Source: Pannonibacter carbonis
GTDB taxonomy: Bacteria > Pseudomonadota > Alphaproteobacteria > Rhizobiales > Stappiaceae
DNA: 57,978 nucleotides
Assembly: GCF_003012935.1 (NCBI RefSeq)
Contig: NZ_PUDR01000021.1
Coordinates: 1 to 57,978 of the forward strand
Direction: 5' to 3'
Shown: positions 42,196 through 50,103 of the stretch, piece by piece
How positions within the stretch are numbered: the first letter of the stretch is position 1
Layout: every line of letters begins with the position of its first letter
The notes under the pieces: generated by a model
Told to the model about the DNA's origin: nothing
The model's input: the letters and a program-made list of their open reading frames with translations, nothing else
Database searches by the model: none
Made by a program: the position numbers and the translations under genes

Positions 42196-42891
42196 ATGGA
42201 CCATACCGGTATGTATCTCATCCTGTTTGATTGCGATGGCACGCTGGTCGACAGTCAGGAGACCATTCTGCACGGGCTCGAGGTCGGGTTTGCTGCCGCA
42301 GGCCTTCCCATGCCCGGCAGGCGGGAGGCCCTGGCCATCGTCGGTCTGTCGCTGGAACGGGCCTTTGCGCAACTGGTTGGCCCCGAGCATCAGGACAAGG
42401 TGCTGCAGATGGCCGCCGCCTACCGGGCCTCGAAACGGGAGCGGCGGGAGTTGGGGCTGGACTTTGATCCGCTGTATCCCGGTGCACGCGAGGTCGTCGA
42501 GCGGCTTGGCGCCCGCAGCGACGTATTGCTTGGCCTTGCCACCGGCAAGGCGCGGCGTGGCGTGGCGCATCTTCTCCAGGTTCATGATCTGGAGGGACGT
42601 TTCATCACCATCCAGACGGCCGATACGAGCCCGTCAAAGCCCCATCCCGACATGATCCTGCGGGCTGTTGCCGAGACAGGCGCCGAGCTTGACCGGACCG
42701 TGATGATCGGTGACACCAGCTTCGACATGCAGATGGCGCGTGCCGCCGGGGCTCATGCGATTGGCGTCACCTGGGGCTACCATGATGGTGACTTGCTCGC
42801 GGCCGCCGGTGCGGATCTGATCATTGATACATTTGCGGCCCTGGAAAGCGCGCTGGCTAGCCAGCTCGGCTGGGCCATGGAGAAAGCCTGA
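42196..42891 (+). CDS. HAD-family phosphatase, phosphoglycolate phosphatase-like
   Basis: This is a HAD hydrolase of subfamily IA. The product has 231 residues from ATG 42196; ATG 42211 is an alternative start (226 residues), and neither has a well-placed Shine-Dalgarno sequence. Motif I is DCDGTLVDS with Asp12 and Asp14, motif II is the GLATGK segment, and motif IV is MIGDTSFDMQMA. A helical cap lies between motifs I and II. The natural substrate is unknown; the position between rluC and atp12 is common in related genomes. It overlaps the next gene by one base. Confidence 0.92.
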   Translation: MDHTGMYLILFDCDGTLVDSQETILHGLEVGFAAAGLPMPGRREALAIVGLSLERAFAQLVGPEHQDKVLQMAAAYRASKRERRELGLDFDPLYPGAREVVERLGARSDVLLGLATGKARRGVAHLLQVHDLEGRFITIQTADTSPSKPHPDMILRAVAETGAELDRTVMIGDTSFDMQMARAAGAHAIGVTWGYHDGDLLAAAGADLIIDTFAALESALASQLGWAMEKA

Positions 42892-43676
42892 TGCGCGATA
42901 TTTTCGAGGATCTGAGCGCGGATCTTGCCAAATATGATCCGGTTGAGCGGGCCCGGGAACTGTCCCGGCGGGATCTGCCCAAGCGCTTCTACACAACAGT
43001 CGGCATTGCCGAGGTTGAAGGCGGCTTTGCCGTCACGCTGGATGGTCGCCAGGTCAAGACACCGGCCCGCAACCTGCTTGCCGTCCCGGCCCGGGCGCTG
43101 GCTGAAGCTGTCGCCGCCGAGTGGGAGGCGCAGGAAACCGTCATCAACCCCGGTGTCATGCCGCTGACCCGCATGGCAAATGCGGCCATCGATGCCGTTT
43201 CCATCCGCTTCACCGAGGTTGCCGACGAGATTGCCCGCTATGCCGGCAATGATGCGCTCTGCTACCGGGCCAGCGATCCGGAGCGTCTGGCCGAACGCCA
43301 GCGCCTGACCTGGGATCCGCTGCTGGAAAGGGTAGGGGGAGCCCTAGGCGGCCAGTTCCGCCTGATCGCCGGTGTGACCCATGTGGCGCAGGAGGAGGCA
43401 CTGGTCGCGGCCTATCGCCGGGCACTCGATGACTTCACGCCGCTGCAACTGGCTGCCCTGCACACGGTGACCTCGATCACCGGGTCTGCCGTCATCGGCT
43501 TCCTTTTGGCGCGCGGTGAACATCCCGCCGAATCCCTCTGGGCGGCGGCGCATGTGGATGAAGACTGGAACGCGGAACTGTGGGGCGAGGATGACGAAGC
43601 CCGGCGCATCCGGACCTTCAAGCGCAGCGAGTATGATGCCGCGGCGCTGATCCTGGCTGCCGTCCGCTCCGCTTGA
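42891..43676 (+). CDS. Atp12-family F1F0-ATPase assembly chaperone
   Basis: Atp12 binds the F1 alpha subunit during ATP synthase assembly; it is known from mitochondria and alphaproteobacteria. The product has 261 residues. The N-terminal part has RFYTTVGIAEVEGGFAVTLDGRQVKTPARN and the C-terminal part has LHTVTSITGSAVIGFLLARGE and WAAAHVDEDWNAELWGEDDEA. Both stretches are hallmarks of the family. It overlaps the HAD gene by one base and ends an apparent rluC-HAD-atp12 operon. Confidence 0.93.
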   Translation: MRDIFEDLSADLAKYDPVERARELSRRDLPKRFYTTVGIAEVEGGFAVTLDGRQVKTPARNLLAVPARALAEAVAAEWEAQETVINPGVMPLTRMANAAIDAVSIRFTEVADEIARYAGNDALCYRASDPERLAERQRLTWDPLLERVGGALGGQFRLIAGVTHVAQEEALVAAYRRALDDFTPLQLAALHTVTSITGSAVIGFLLARGEHPAESLWAAAHVDEDWNAELWGEDDEARRIRTFKRSEYDAAALILAAVRSA

Positions 43677-43720
43677 CCGGTTAACCGCAACGGCCTTGCC
43701 GCAGCATCCGGCGCATGACG

Positions 43721-43749
43721 GACCAGACCAGACCAGACCAGACCAGACC
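43721..43749. repeat. GACCA pentanucleotide microsatellite
   Basis: Five full GACCA units plus GACC form a perfect tandem array in the 88-base gap between the convergent atp12 and anbu genes. It ends 16 bases before the anbu stop codon. A 10-base palindrome CGGTTAACCG lies at 43678-43687. Pentamer arrays are prone to slippage; its position outside coding frames makes a length change unlikely to switch a protein on or off. Confidence 0.95.
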
Positions 43750-43764
43750 GGCTGCGTCCCCTGA

Positions 43765-44496
43765 TCAGATCTCGAATTCCTCGATCTCCGTGAAGGCCTT
43801 GCGCAGGGCGCTCGACCAGGCGGCTGACAGGGTCTGGAAATACGGATCGTCCTTGTGGATCCGCTTCTGGCGCTTGGTCGTGAAACTGTCCGTGTTGTAG
43901 AGCATTAGGTCGATGGGCATGCCGACGGACAGGTTGGACCGCAAGGTGCTGTCGAAGGACAGCAGCACCAGCTTGGCGGCCTCGCCCAGCCGCATGTCAC
44001 GGCGCGTCACCCGGTCGAGGATCGGCTTGCCGTATTTGTGCTCGCCGATCTGGAAGAACATCGTATCCGACGTTGCCTCGATGAAATTGCCCGCCGAATA
44101 GATCTGGAACAGGCGCGGCTCCTCGCCCTTGATCTGCCCGCCGAGGATCATCGTCAGGAAGAAGCTTTCCGCATTGGTTGCCAGCGCCTCGCCGTCGAGG
44201 GCCCGCACATCCCGCACCGCCTGTCCAATCAGCCGGGCGGCCTGGAACATGGTGTCGACGGTCATGAGGTTGACCGGATTGAGCGTCGGCGAAGCAATCT
44301 GCTCGCTCAGGATGGTGACCACGGACTGGGTGATGGCGAGGTTGCCGGCGGTCAGCAGCGTGAAGCAGCGCTCGCCTGGCAATTCCCAAGTGTGCAGCTT
44401 CTTGAAGCAAGCGATGTTGTCCACGCCCGCATTGGTGCGCGTGTCGGCGGCGAACACCAGCCCCCGGTCCAGTTTTAGTCCGACGCAGTAAGTCAC
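43765..44496 (-). CDS. Anbu, proteasome-like N-terminal threonine hydrolase (GTG start)
   Basis: Anbu is the bacterial ancestral-beta-subunit relative of the 20S proteasome and HslV, forming homo-oligomeric peptidase rings in the cytoplasm. The GTG at 44496 is chosen over upstream in-frame starts because it places Thr at residue 2, so Met removal alone exposes the catalytic Thr1. The product has 243 residues. Asp18 in AADTRTNAG equals proteasomal Asp17, and Lys33 (mature 32) lies close to the catalytic lysine. The GNLAITQSVV and GGQIKGEEPRLFQIYSAGNFI segments are typical. It is the last gene of the ATP-grasp/alpha-E/transglutaminase operon, 40 bases after the previous gene. The natural substrate is unknown. 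Confidence 0.92.
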   Translation of the reverse strand: MTYCVGLKLDRGLVFAADTRTNAGVDNIACFKKLHTWELPGERCFTLLTAGNLAITQSVVTILSEQIASPTLNPVNLMTVDTMFQAARLIGQAVRDVRALDGEALATNAESFFLTMILGGQIKGEEPRLFQIYSAGNFIEATSDTMFFQIGEHKYGKPILDRVTRRDMRLGEAAKLVLLSFDSTLRSNLSVGMPIDLMLYNTDSFTTKRQKRIHKDDPYFQTLSAAWSSALRKAFTEIEEFEI

Positions 44497-44536
44497 GTAT
44501 CGTCTGCCTCTGATAGCGGCGGCCCGGATGGCGCGG

Positions 44537-45355
44537 CTATTGCTGCTGTTGTTGCCCTTCCGCCCGGAGGACATCCACCTCGACGTGGAGGTTCTCCTCC
44601 TTGCCGCCAAACCGGATGCCGCGGATCGGTGAAGCGGAGCGCGAGTCTAGCCCCAGCGTCAAGCGGATATAGCGATCCGTGGGGCACAAGCCGTTGGAGA
44701 CATCGAACCCGACCCAGCCGAGGCCCTCGAGCCAGGCCTCGACCCAGGCGTGATGGGCCTCGGATTCCTGCTGCTCCTCCAGATACAGGTAGCCCGAGAC
44801 GTAGCGTGCCGGGACCCCGGCCGCACGTGCGGCGGCAATGAAGATGTGGGCGTGATCCTGGCAGACGCCTTCGCCGGCGGCCAGGGCCTCGATGGCGGAG
44901 GCATGGGTTTCGGTCACCCCGATGCGATAGCCGACCTTGTCGCGGATGGCGTGCATCAGGGCATGGCAACCGGAGATCTGGTCATCGGATGTGATCAACT
45001 GCGACAGTTTGCGGATTGCCGGGTTGGCTTCGGTCAGCGACGTGACGCGGGTGTAGATCCGCACAGGCGCCTCGCCGGTCTCATGACCGATGACGCCTGC
45101 AAGATCAGCTGTTTCCACCTCGCCAGAGGCCGTAATCTCGACCTCCTCAATCGGCAGGCTGGAGGAGATCATGTGCACCAGGTTGCCGAAGGCGTCGTGA
45201 TAGGCAGTGGCCCGGTCCATGCCCGGCGCCGTGATGGACCAGTTGAGAATCCGCTGGCTGGCACAGTCCGGCGGGGTCAGCCGCAGCTGCTGCATCGCAT
45301 TGGCGAGCGGGCTGTCATAGCGGTAACGGGTGGTATGGCGAACTGTGAGGCGCAT
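44537..45355 (-). CDS. Transglutaminase-like cysteine protein of the Anbu operon
   Basis: This is a transglutaminase/papain-fold protein, which in bacteria is usually a peptidase or amidase rather than a cross-linking enzyme. The product has 272 residues. An N-terminal beta-rich domain (about 1-100, MRLTVRHTTRYRYDSPL) precedes the catalytic core. The probable triad is Cys165 (in GEGVCQDHAH), His202 (in HHAWVEAWL) and Asp218 (in GFDVSNG). There is no signal peptide, so it should act in the cytoplasm with Anbu. It lies 32 bases after the alpha-E gene and 40 before anbu. Confidence 0.92.
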   Translation of the reverse strand: MRLTVRHTTRYRYDSPLANAMQQLRLTPPDCASQRILNWSITAPGMDRATAYHDAFGNLVHMISSSLPIEEVEITASGEVETADLAGVIGHETGEAPVRIYTRVTSLTEANPAIRKLSQLITSDDQISGCHALMHAIRDKVGYRIGVTETHASAIEALAAGEGVCQDHAHIFIAAARAAGVPARYVSGYLYLEEQQESEAHHAWVEAWLEGLGWVGFDVSNGLCPTDRYIRLTLGLDSRSASPIRGIRFGGKEENLHVEVDVLRAEGQQQQQ

Positions 45356-45387
45356 GATCAGGGTTCCTCGGGCCGTGTCGGCAGGCC

Positions 45388-46332
45388 TCAGGCGAAATTG
45401 TAGTCGCGCGCGAGCCGGTCGGCGAACTTGTTGTTTCGCAAGGTGAAGTCGCTCAGGAATTCGTGCAGGCCACTGTCGAAGATGCCCGCCATCGAGCCGC
45501 TGCGCAGCTGTTCGTGGATGACTGCAGCCTGCGCCGAACTGGGCATCTCGTCACCATAGAACGCGGTGAGGTCAGCCATGGTTCCCGTGATCCAGTCGTA
45601 GCAATGGGCCAGCGAGCGCGGCATTTCCCGGCGCAGGATGAGGAAGTCGGCGACGTTCACGCCCTTGATGCGCGGGTCGGAATAAGCAAAGCGATAGCTT
45701 CTGAGGCCCGACATGACGCGCAGGATCGACGTCCACTGGTGGTGATGCGCGTTGCCGCCCACGTCGGTGTCCGGCAGGAAGATCCAGTAGCGCGTGTCCA
45801 GCACCCGGGCCGTGTGGTCGGCACGCTCGACAAAGTGGCCAAGCTGCGAAAAGTGGTAGCCATCGTCGCGCAGGATCGTTCCCAGCAGCGCGCCACGGAA
45901 CAACAGCGCGCGCTGGCCGATCCAGGCCAGAAACTCCGGCAGCTTGTCCTGGGACACGGTCTGCGGCTTGACGTCGGCAAACTCGATCCAGGTGGTGTTG
46001 ATCGCCTCCCACATGTCGGAGGTGATGCCGGTGCGCACCGAGCGGGCATTGTTGCGGGCGGTCTCCAGCCCGCAATGGATCGAGGACGGATTGGTCTTGT
46101 CGAACAGCATGAAGTTGACGACGCCGCGCTGGGAGATCTCGCCAACCTTTTCCAGATAGGCAGTTTCGCAGCCCGCACCGACAAGAACAGAGCGCCAGTC
46201 GCCGGCAGGATCGGTGCCGAGGTGCGGCAGCATGGCGGTGCGCCAGGCCGCTTCCAGCAGCTTGGCAGTGTTGTGCGCGCGCTCCTGATAGCGCGACATC
46301 CAGAACAGGGAGGAGGCGGTACGGCCAAGCAT
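45388..46332 (-). CDS. Alpha-E domain protein
   Basis: Alpha-E proteins (formerly DUF403) are all-helical, have no known catalytic residues, and are almost always encoded beside circularly permuted ATP-grasp enzymes. ATG 46332 gives the family start MLGRTASSLFWMSRYQERAHN; the longer open frame upstream lies inside the ATP-grasp gene. The product has 314 residues. Its conserved charged motifs include RYQERAHNTAKLLE near the start and GHFVERADHTARVLDTRYW in the middle. It begins four bases after the ATP-grasp stop, which implies tight coupling and probably a complex. Confidence 0.92.
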   Translation of the reverse strand: MLGRTASSLFWMSRYQERAHNTAKLLEAAWRTAMLPHLGTDPAGDWRSVLVGAGCETAYLEKVGEISQRGVVNFMLFDKTNPSSIHCGLETARNNARSVRTGITSDMWEAINTTWIEFADVKPQTVSQDKLPEFLAWIGQRALLFRGALLGTILRDDGYHFSQLGHFVERADHTARVLDTRYWIFLPDTDVGGNAHHHQWTSILRVMSGLRSYRFAYSDPRIKGVNVADFLILRREMPRSLAHCYDWITGTMADLTAFYGDEMPSSAQAAVIHEQLRSGSMAGIFDSGLHEFLSDFTLRNNKFADRLARDYNFA

Positions 46333-46336
46333 GCGA

Positions 46337-47761
46337 TCAGTCCTCCAGAACCCAGGTATCCTTGGTGCCGCCACCCTGGCTGGAATTGACCACCAGGGAG
46401 CCATTCTTCAGTGCCACGCGGGTCAGTCCGCCCGGCGTGATGCGCACCTGATCGCCGATCAGCACGAAGGGGCGCAAATCGACATGGCGCGGGGCAACGC
46501 CCGAGGCCACATGCGTCGGGCAGGCGGAAAGCGCCAGCGTCGGCTGGGCGATGTAGTTGGTCGGATTGGCCTTGAGGATCTCGCGGAAGGCGGCGATTTC
46601 CCGTTTCGAGGCGGTCGGTCCGATCAGCATGCCGTAGCCGCCCGAGCCATGCACCTCCTTGACGACGATGTCGGCCAGGTTGTCGAGCACATAGGCAAGG
46701 TCGTCGGCGCGTGAGCAGTTCCAGGTCGGCACGTTGTTCAGGATCGGCTTTTGTCCGGTGTAGAACTCGATGATGTCCGGGACATAGGCGTAGATCGCCT
46801 TGTCGTCGGCAATGCCGGTGCCCGGCGCATTGCAGATCGTCACCGTGCCGGCACGGTAGGCGTCGAACAGGCCCGGCACGCCCAGCATCGAATTCGGCCG
46901 GAAGGTGAGGGGATCCAGGAACGCGTCGTCGATGCGGCGGTAGATGACATCCACCTGCTTCGGCTTGCGCGTGGTGCGCATCCAGACCTTGCCATTGTCG
47001 ACAAAGAGGTCACGGCCTTCGACCAGCTCGACACCCATCTGGTCGGCGAGGAAAGCGTGCTCGAAATAGGCCGAGTTGTAGATGCCCGGGGTCAGGATGC
47101 AGATGGTCGGATCCCCGTTCGTCCCCTCCGGTGCAACGCTCTCCAGCGTCTGGCGCAAGAGTTCCGGGTAGTGTTCGATGGGTGCGACCCGGTGCATCTG
47201 GAAGAGGTCCGGGAACATCCGCATCATGGTTTCGCGGTTCTCCAGCATGTAGGACACGCCGGAGGGCGTGCGGGTGTTATCCTCAAGAACATAAAAGTCA
47301 TTCTCGCCGACGCGAACGAGATCAGTGCCAATGATATGAGAATAGACGCGCCGCGCCGGGGTGAAGCCGACCATCTCTGGCAGGAAGGCTGCGTTCTGGA
47401 TGATCAGGTCGGCAGGGATGCGGCCGGCGCGGATGATCTCCTGGCGGTGATAGATGTCGTGCAGGAAGGCATTGAGAGCGCGCACGCGCTGGTCGATGCC
47501 GGCCGAAAGACGCCGCCACTCGCCGGCCGAGAGGATGCGCGGGATCGGGTCAAAGGGAATGAGCCGTTCGGTCGCTGCCTGCGCGCCATAGACGGCGAAG
47601 GTGATGCCAAGGCGGCGGAAGATGGTTTCGGCCTCGCGGTTCTTGCGCGACAGGAAGCCTTTCGGCTGCTTGTCCAGCCAGTCTGCAAGCCGGGCATAGG
47701 CCGGGCGGACCGTGCCATCCAGTCCCAGCATTTCGTTGAACACCACCCGTTCTGCGGCCAT
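46337..47761 (-). CDS. Circularly permuted ATP-grasp protein
   Basis: This family is predicted to make peptide or amide bonds using ATP through an acyl-phosphate. ATG 47761 has GGGGGAG just upstream and gives the family start [20 protein letters not shown]; the frame upstream to 47965 is rejected. The product has 474 residues, the usual length. Visible signatures are [17 protein letters not shown] (about 160-176), [18 protein letters not shown] (311-328), the glycine-rich loop [15 protein letters not shown] (368-382) and the C-terminal [13 protein letters not shown]. It is the first gene of the four-gene Anbu operon. Substrate and acceptor are unknown. Confidence 0.93.
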   Translation of the reverse strand: MAAERVVFNEMLGLDGTVRPAYARLADWLDKQPKGFLSRKNREAETIFRRLGITFAVYGAQAATERLIPFDPIPRILSAGEWRRLSAGIDQRVRALNAFLHDIYHRQEIIRAGRIPADLIIQNAAFLPEMVGFTPARRVYSHIIGTDLVRVGENDFYVLEDNTRTPSGVSYMLENRETMMRMFPDLFQMHRVAPIEHYPELLRQTLESVAPEGTNGDPTICILTPGIYNSAYFEHAFLADQMGVELVEGRDLFVDNGKVWMRTTRKPKQVDVIYRRIDDAFLDPLTFRPNSMLGVPGLFDAYRAGTVTICNAPGTGIADDKAIYAYVPDIIEFYTGQKPILNNVPTWNCSRADDLAYVLDNLADIVVKEVHGSGGYGMLIGPTASKREIAAFREILKANPTNYIAQPTLALSACPTHVASGVAPRHVDLRPFVLIGDQVRITPGGLTRVALKNGSLVVNSSQGGGTKDTWVLED

Positions 47762-47778
47762 GTTCTCCCCCGTCGTCG

Positions 47779-47846
47779 TTTGCCGATCATTTAGGCAAGC
47801 ATTGCAAATCACTTGGGTCTGCAAAAGCGCAATCTTCACGCTTGCC
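47779..47846. promoter_or_regulatory. Dyad-rich element between the Anbu operon and pccB
   Basis: Several overlapping inverted repeats lie in this divergent 230-base interval. TTGCC at 47780-47784 can pair with GGCAA at 47794-47798. GGCAAGC at 47794-47800 can pair with GCTTGCC at 47840-47846. ATTGC at 47801-47805 can pair with GCAAT at 47829-47833. Half-sites with TTGCAAA and TGCAAAA recall short-chain acyl-CoA regulator sites, but their spacing differs from the published pattern I know. It may bind a regulator of either operon. Confidence 0.4.
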
Positions 47847-47991
47847 TGCCTTCCCTTTAGGCACAATGTCGGGCTTGCCTGAATGTCCATCACCCGGTAG
47901 GAGCCCGGCGTCCATCTTTGTGCTGACTTTCCGGGCTTTGCGCGCTCATGATAGACCGATGGCAAAGCACGTCATGCCAAAGGGGCACACC

Positions 47992-49524
47992 ATGAAGGAA
48001 ATCCTGGCCGAACTGGAACACCGGCGCGAAACCGCGCGGCTCGGCGGCGGATTGAAGCGCATCGCCGCCCAGCACGCGCGGGGCAAGCTGACGGCCCGCG
48101 AGCGCATCGACATTTTCCTCGACGAAGGGTCGTTCGAGGAATTCGACATGTTCAAGCAGCACCGCTGCACCGACTTCGGCATGGACGAGGCGCATATCCC
48201 GGGGGATGGCGTTGTCACCGGCTGGGGCACGGTCAACGGCCGTGTCGTCTACGTCTTTTCCAAGGATTTCACGGTCTTCGGCGGATCGCTGTCCGAAACC
48301 CATGCCCAAAAAATCATCAAGATCCAGGACATGGCGCTGCAGAACCGGGCTCCGATCATCGGGCTGTTTGATGCCGGTGGCGCGCGCATCCAGGAAGGCG
48401 TTGCCGCGCTGGCCGGCTATGGCGAGGTGTTCCAGCGCAACGTGATCGCCTCGGGTGTGATCCCGCAGATCTCGCTGATCATGGGGCCCTGCGCCGGCGG
48501 CGATGTCTATTCGCCGGCGATGACCGACTTCATCTTCATGGTGCGCGACACGTCCTACATGTTCGTGACCGGTCCGGATGTGGTGAAGACCGTGACCAAT
48601 GAAACGGTGACGGCCGAGGAACTGGGCGGGGCAAGCGTCCACACCACCAAATCCTCCATCGCCGATGGCGGGTTCGACAATGACGTCGAGGCGCTTCTGG
48701 AAATGCGCCGCCTCATCGACTTCCTGCCGATGAACAACGCGGCCGACGTGCCGGAAGTCGATTGCCACGATGATCCCTCGCGGCTCGATCTCAGCCTCGA
48801 CACGCTGATCCCGAACAATCCGAACAAGCCCTATGACATGAAGGAACTGGTGCTGAAGACCGTCGACGAGAGCGACTTCTTTGAGATCCAGGCCGGATTT
48901 GCCAAGAACATCATCACCGGTTTCGGCCGCATCGAGGGACGGACGGTCGGCATCATCGCCAACCAGCCGATGGTGCTTGCGGGCGTTCTGGACAGTGACG
49001 CCAGCCGCAAGGCCGCGCGGTTCGTGCGCTTCTGCGACTGTTTCAACATCCCGATCGTCACCTTCGTCGACGTTCCGGGCTTCCTGCCTGGCACGGCGCA
49101 GGAATATGGCGGGCTGATCAAGCACGGCGCCAAGCTGCTGTTTGCCTATGCCGAAGCGACCGTTCCGAAAGTCACCGTCATCACCCGCAAGGCCTATGGT
49201 GGGGCCTATGACGTGATGAGCTCCAAGCACATCGGCGGCGACATCAACTACGCCTGGCCGACGGCCGAGATTGCGGTGATGGGGGCCAAGGGCGCAGTCG
49301 AGATCCTGTACCGCTCGGAACTCGCCGACAAGGACAAGATCGCCAAGCGGACCAAGGACTACGAGACCCGCTTCGCCAATCCCTTCGTCGCAGCCGAGCG
49401 CGGCTACATCGACGAGGTGATCATGCCCCATTCAACCCGCAAGCGCGTCTCCCGCGCGCTTGCCTTGCTCAGGGCGAAGAAAGTGGCAATGCCGCTGAAG
49501 AAGCACGACAACATTCCGCTCTGA
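47992..49524 (+). CDS. pccB: Propionyl-CoA carboxylase beta subunit (carboxyltransferase)
   Basis: The beta subunit transfers the carboxyl group from biotin to propionyl-CoA, giving methylmalonyl-CoA. The frame is open from 47842, but ATG 47992 has AAAGGGG upstream and gives the family start [20 protein letters not shown] and exactly 510 residues, the typical length. The acyl-CoA site has [20 protein letters not shown], and [14 protein letters not shown] follows; the C-terminal crotonase-like half has [14 protein letters not shown] and [14 protein letters not shown]. It faces away from the Anbu operon; its partner pccA is at 53860. Confidence 0.95.
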   Translation: MKEILAELEHRRETARLGGGLKRIAAQHARGKLTARERIDIFLDEGSFEEFDMFKQHRCTDFGMDEAHIPGDGVVTGWGTVNGRVVYVFSKDFTVFGGSLSETHAQKIIKIQDMALQNRAPIIGLFDAGGARIQEGVAALAGYGEVFQRNVIASGVIPQISLIMGPCAGGDVYSPAMTDFIFMVRDTSYMFVTGPDVVKTVTNETVTAEELGGASVHTTKSSIADGGFDNDVEALLEMRRLIDFLPMNNAADVPEVDCHDDPSRLDLSLDTLIPNNPNKPYDMKELVLKTVDESDFFEIQAGFAKNIITGFGRIEGRTVGIIANQPMVLAGVLDSDASRKAARFVRFCDCFNIPIVTFVDVPGFLPGTAQEYGGLIKHGAKLLFAYAEATVPKVTVITRKAYGGAYDVMSSKHIGGDINYAWPTAEIAVMGAKGAVEILYRSELADKDKIAKRTKDYETRFANPFVAAERGYIDEVIMPHSTRKRVSRALALLRAKKVAMPLKKHDNIPL

Positions 49525-49560
49525 GCGGCAAAGCCGGGCCGGGCGTCACAACGCTGAATG

Positions 49561-49593
49561 AAAAAGGGCGGATCCGGGGATCCGCCCTTTTTT
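49561..49593 (+). terminator. Rho-independent terminator after pccB
   Basis: A 12-bp perfect stem (49563-49574/49579-49590), extended by A-T pairs, has a CGGG loop and a six-T tail ending at 49593. It lies 37 bases past the pccB stop. Two near-copies occur downstream at 49832-49864 and 50048-50079. Confidence 0.93.
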
Positions 49594-49831
49594 GAGACAA
49601 GGCACCGTCATTCCGGACAAGGTGAGCATGAGCGAACCGAAGATCCGGAATCCAGCTCTTCAGTGCGAGCGTGAGCGAGCTCACAGCAATGATGATCTCA
49701 AAGTCTCCGCTACATCTGGTTTGTCGCGCTCCGCGCGGCTGATTTCTGGATCCCGGGTCAGGCCCGGGACAGGTCCCGGCTCGGCACTTCGCTTGCGCTC
49801 AGTTGGGCCGGGATGACGTGCTGGGGCGGTC

Positions 49832-49864
49832 GAATGAAAAAGGGCGGCTCCGGGGATCCGCCCT
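49832..49864 (+). repeat. Degenerate second copy of the pccB terminator hairpin
   Basis: This 33-base stretch matches 49556-49588 with one difference: C replaces A after GGGCGG, which puts a mismatch in the stem. It has lost the T tail and is followed by CAGGCTGG. It carries the same 16-base left flank as the first copy, so it arose by duplication of a larger segment. Confidence 0.85.
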
Positions 49865-50047
49865 CAGGCTGGTGACAAACCCTCGATGGTCATCCCGGAC
49901 GCAGCGAAGCGGAGATCCGGGACCGGCGAGCCAAGGTCTCTCCGGGGTTAATTTATTGAAATAAAGAAACCTCGCCTCTCCGGTCCCGGCTCGGCGCTGC
50001 GCTTGGCCGGGATGACGGAGGTGAGGTCGAGGTTTGTTATCAAGCTC

Positions 50048-50079
50048 AAGGGCGGATCCAGGGATCCGCCCTTTTTTGA
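50048..50079 (+). repeat. Third copy of the pccB terminator hairpin
   Basis: This 32-base stretch matches 49564-49595 with one loop difference (A for G) and keeps the perfect stem and six-T tail. It is oriented for plus-strand termination, although no plus-strand gene precedes it here. It lies 25 bases beyond the stop of the convergent chemoreceptor gene, where the T-poor side faces that gene. Confidence 0.85.
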
Positions 50080-50103
50080 TGTCTGCACGCGTCTGTCAGG
50101 CCT

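Larger units (their letters stand above)
49525..50103. repeat. Gene-free block of interspersed palindromic repeats
   Basis: These 579 bases contain no gene. After the pccB terminator there are palindromic modules built on CATCCCGG/CCGGGATG-like arms. One spans 49610-49651 (ATTCCGGA/TCCGGAAT). A second spans 49750-49814 (ATCCCGG/CCGGGAT). A third spans 49889-49924. A fourth spans 49967-50035, bounded by AAACCTCG/CGAGGTTT. Two of them run in opposite orientation to the others. A 14-base AT palindrome lies at 49952-49965. Such extragenic palindromes are widespread in alphaproteobacterial genomes. Confidence 0.85.

Noticed and set aside
43715-43900. A plus-strand gene that reads through the GACCA repeat (MTDQTRPDQTRP...)
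   Set aside because: It overlaps the conserved anbu gene on the other strand and has no ribosome site or family match.
46751-47794. Plus-strand open frame of 347 codons opposite the ATP-grasp gene, and a similar one at 45463-46389 opposite the alpha-E gene
   Set aside because: The minus-strand products carry clear family motifs; the plus-strand peptides do not.
47842-47991. An N-terminal extension of pccB
   Set aside because: The extra residues do not match the family; ATG 47992 has the ribosome site and gives the normal 510 residues.
49556-50079. A CRISPR array in the repeat block
   Set aside because: The repeats are palindromic, differ in orientation and spacing, and show no regular repeat-spacer pattern.
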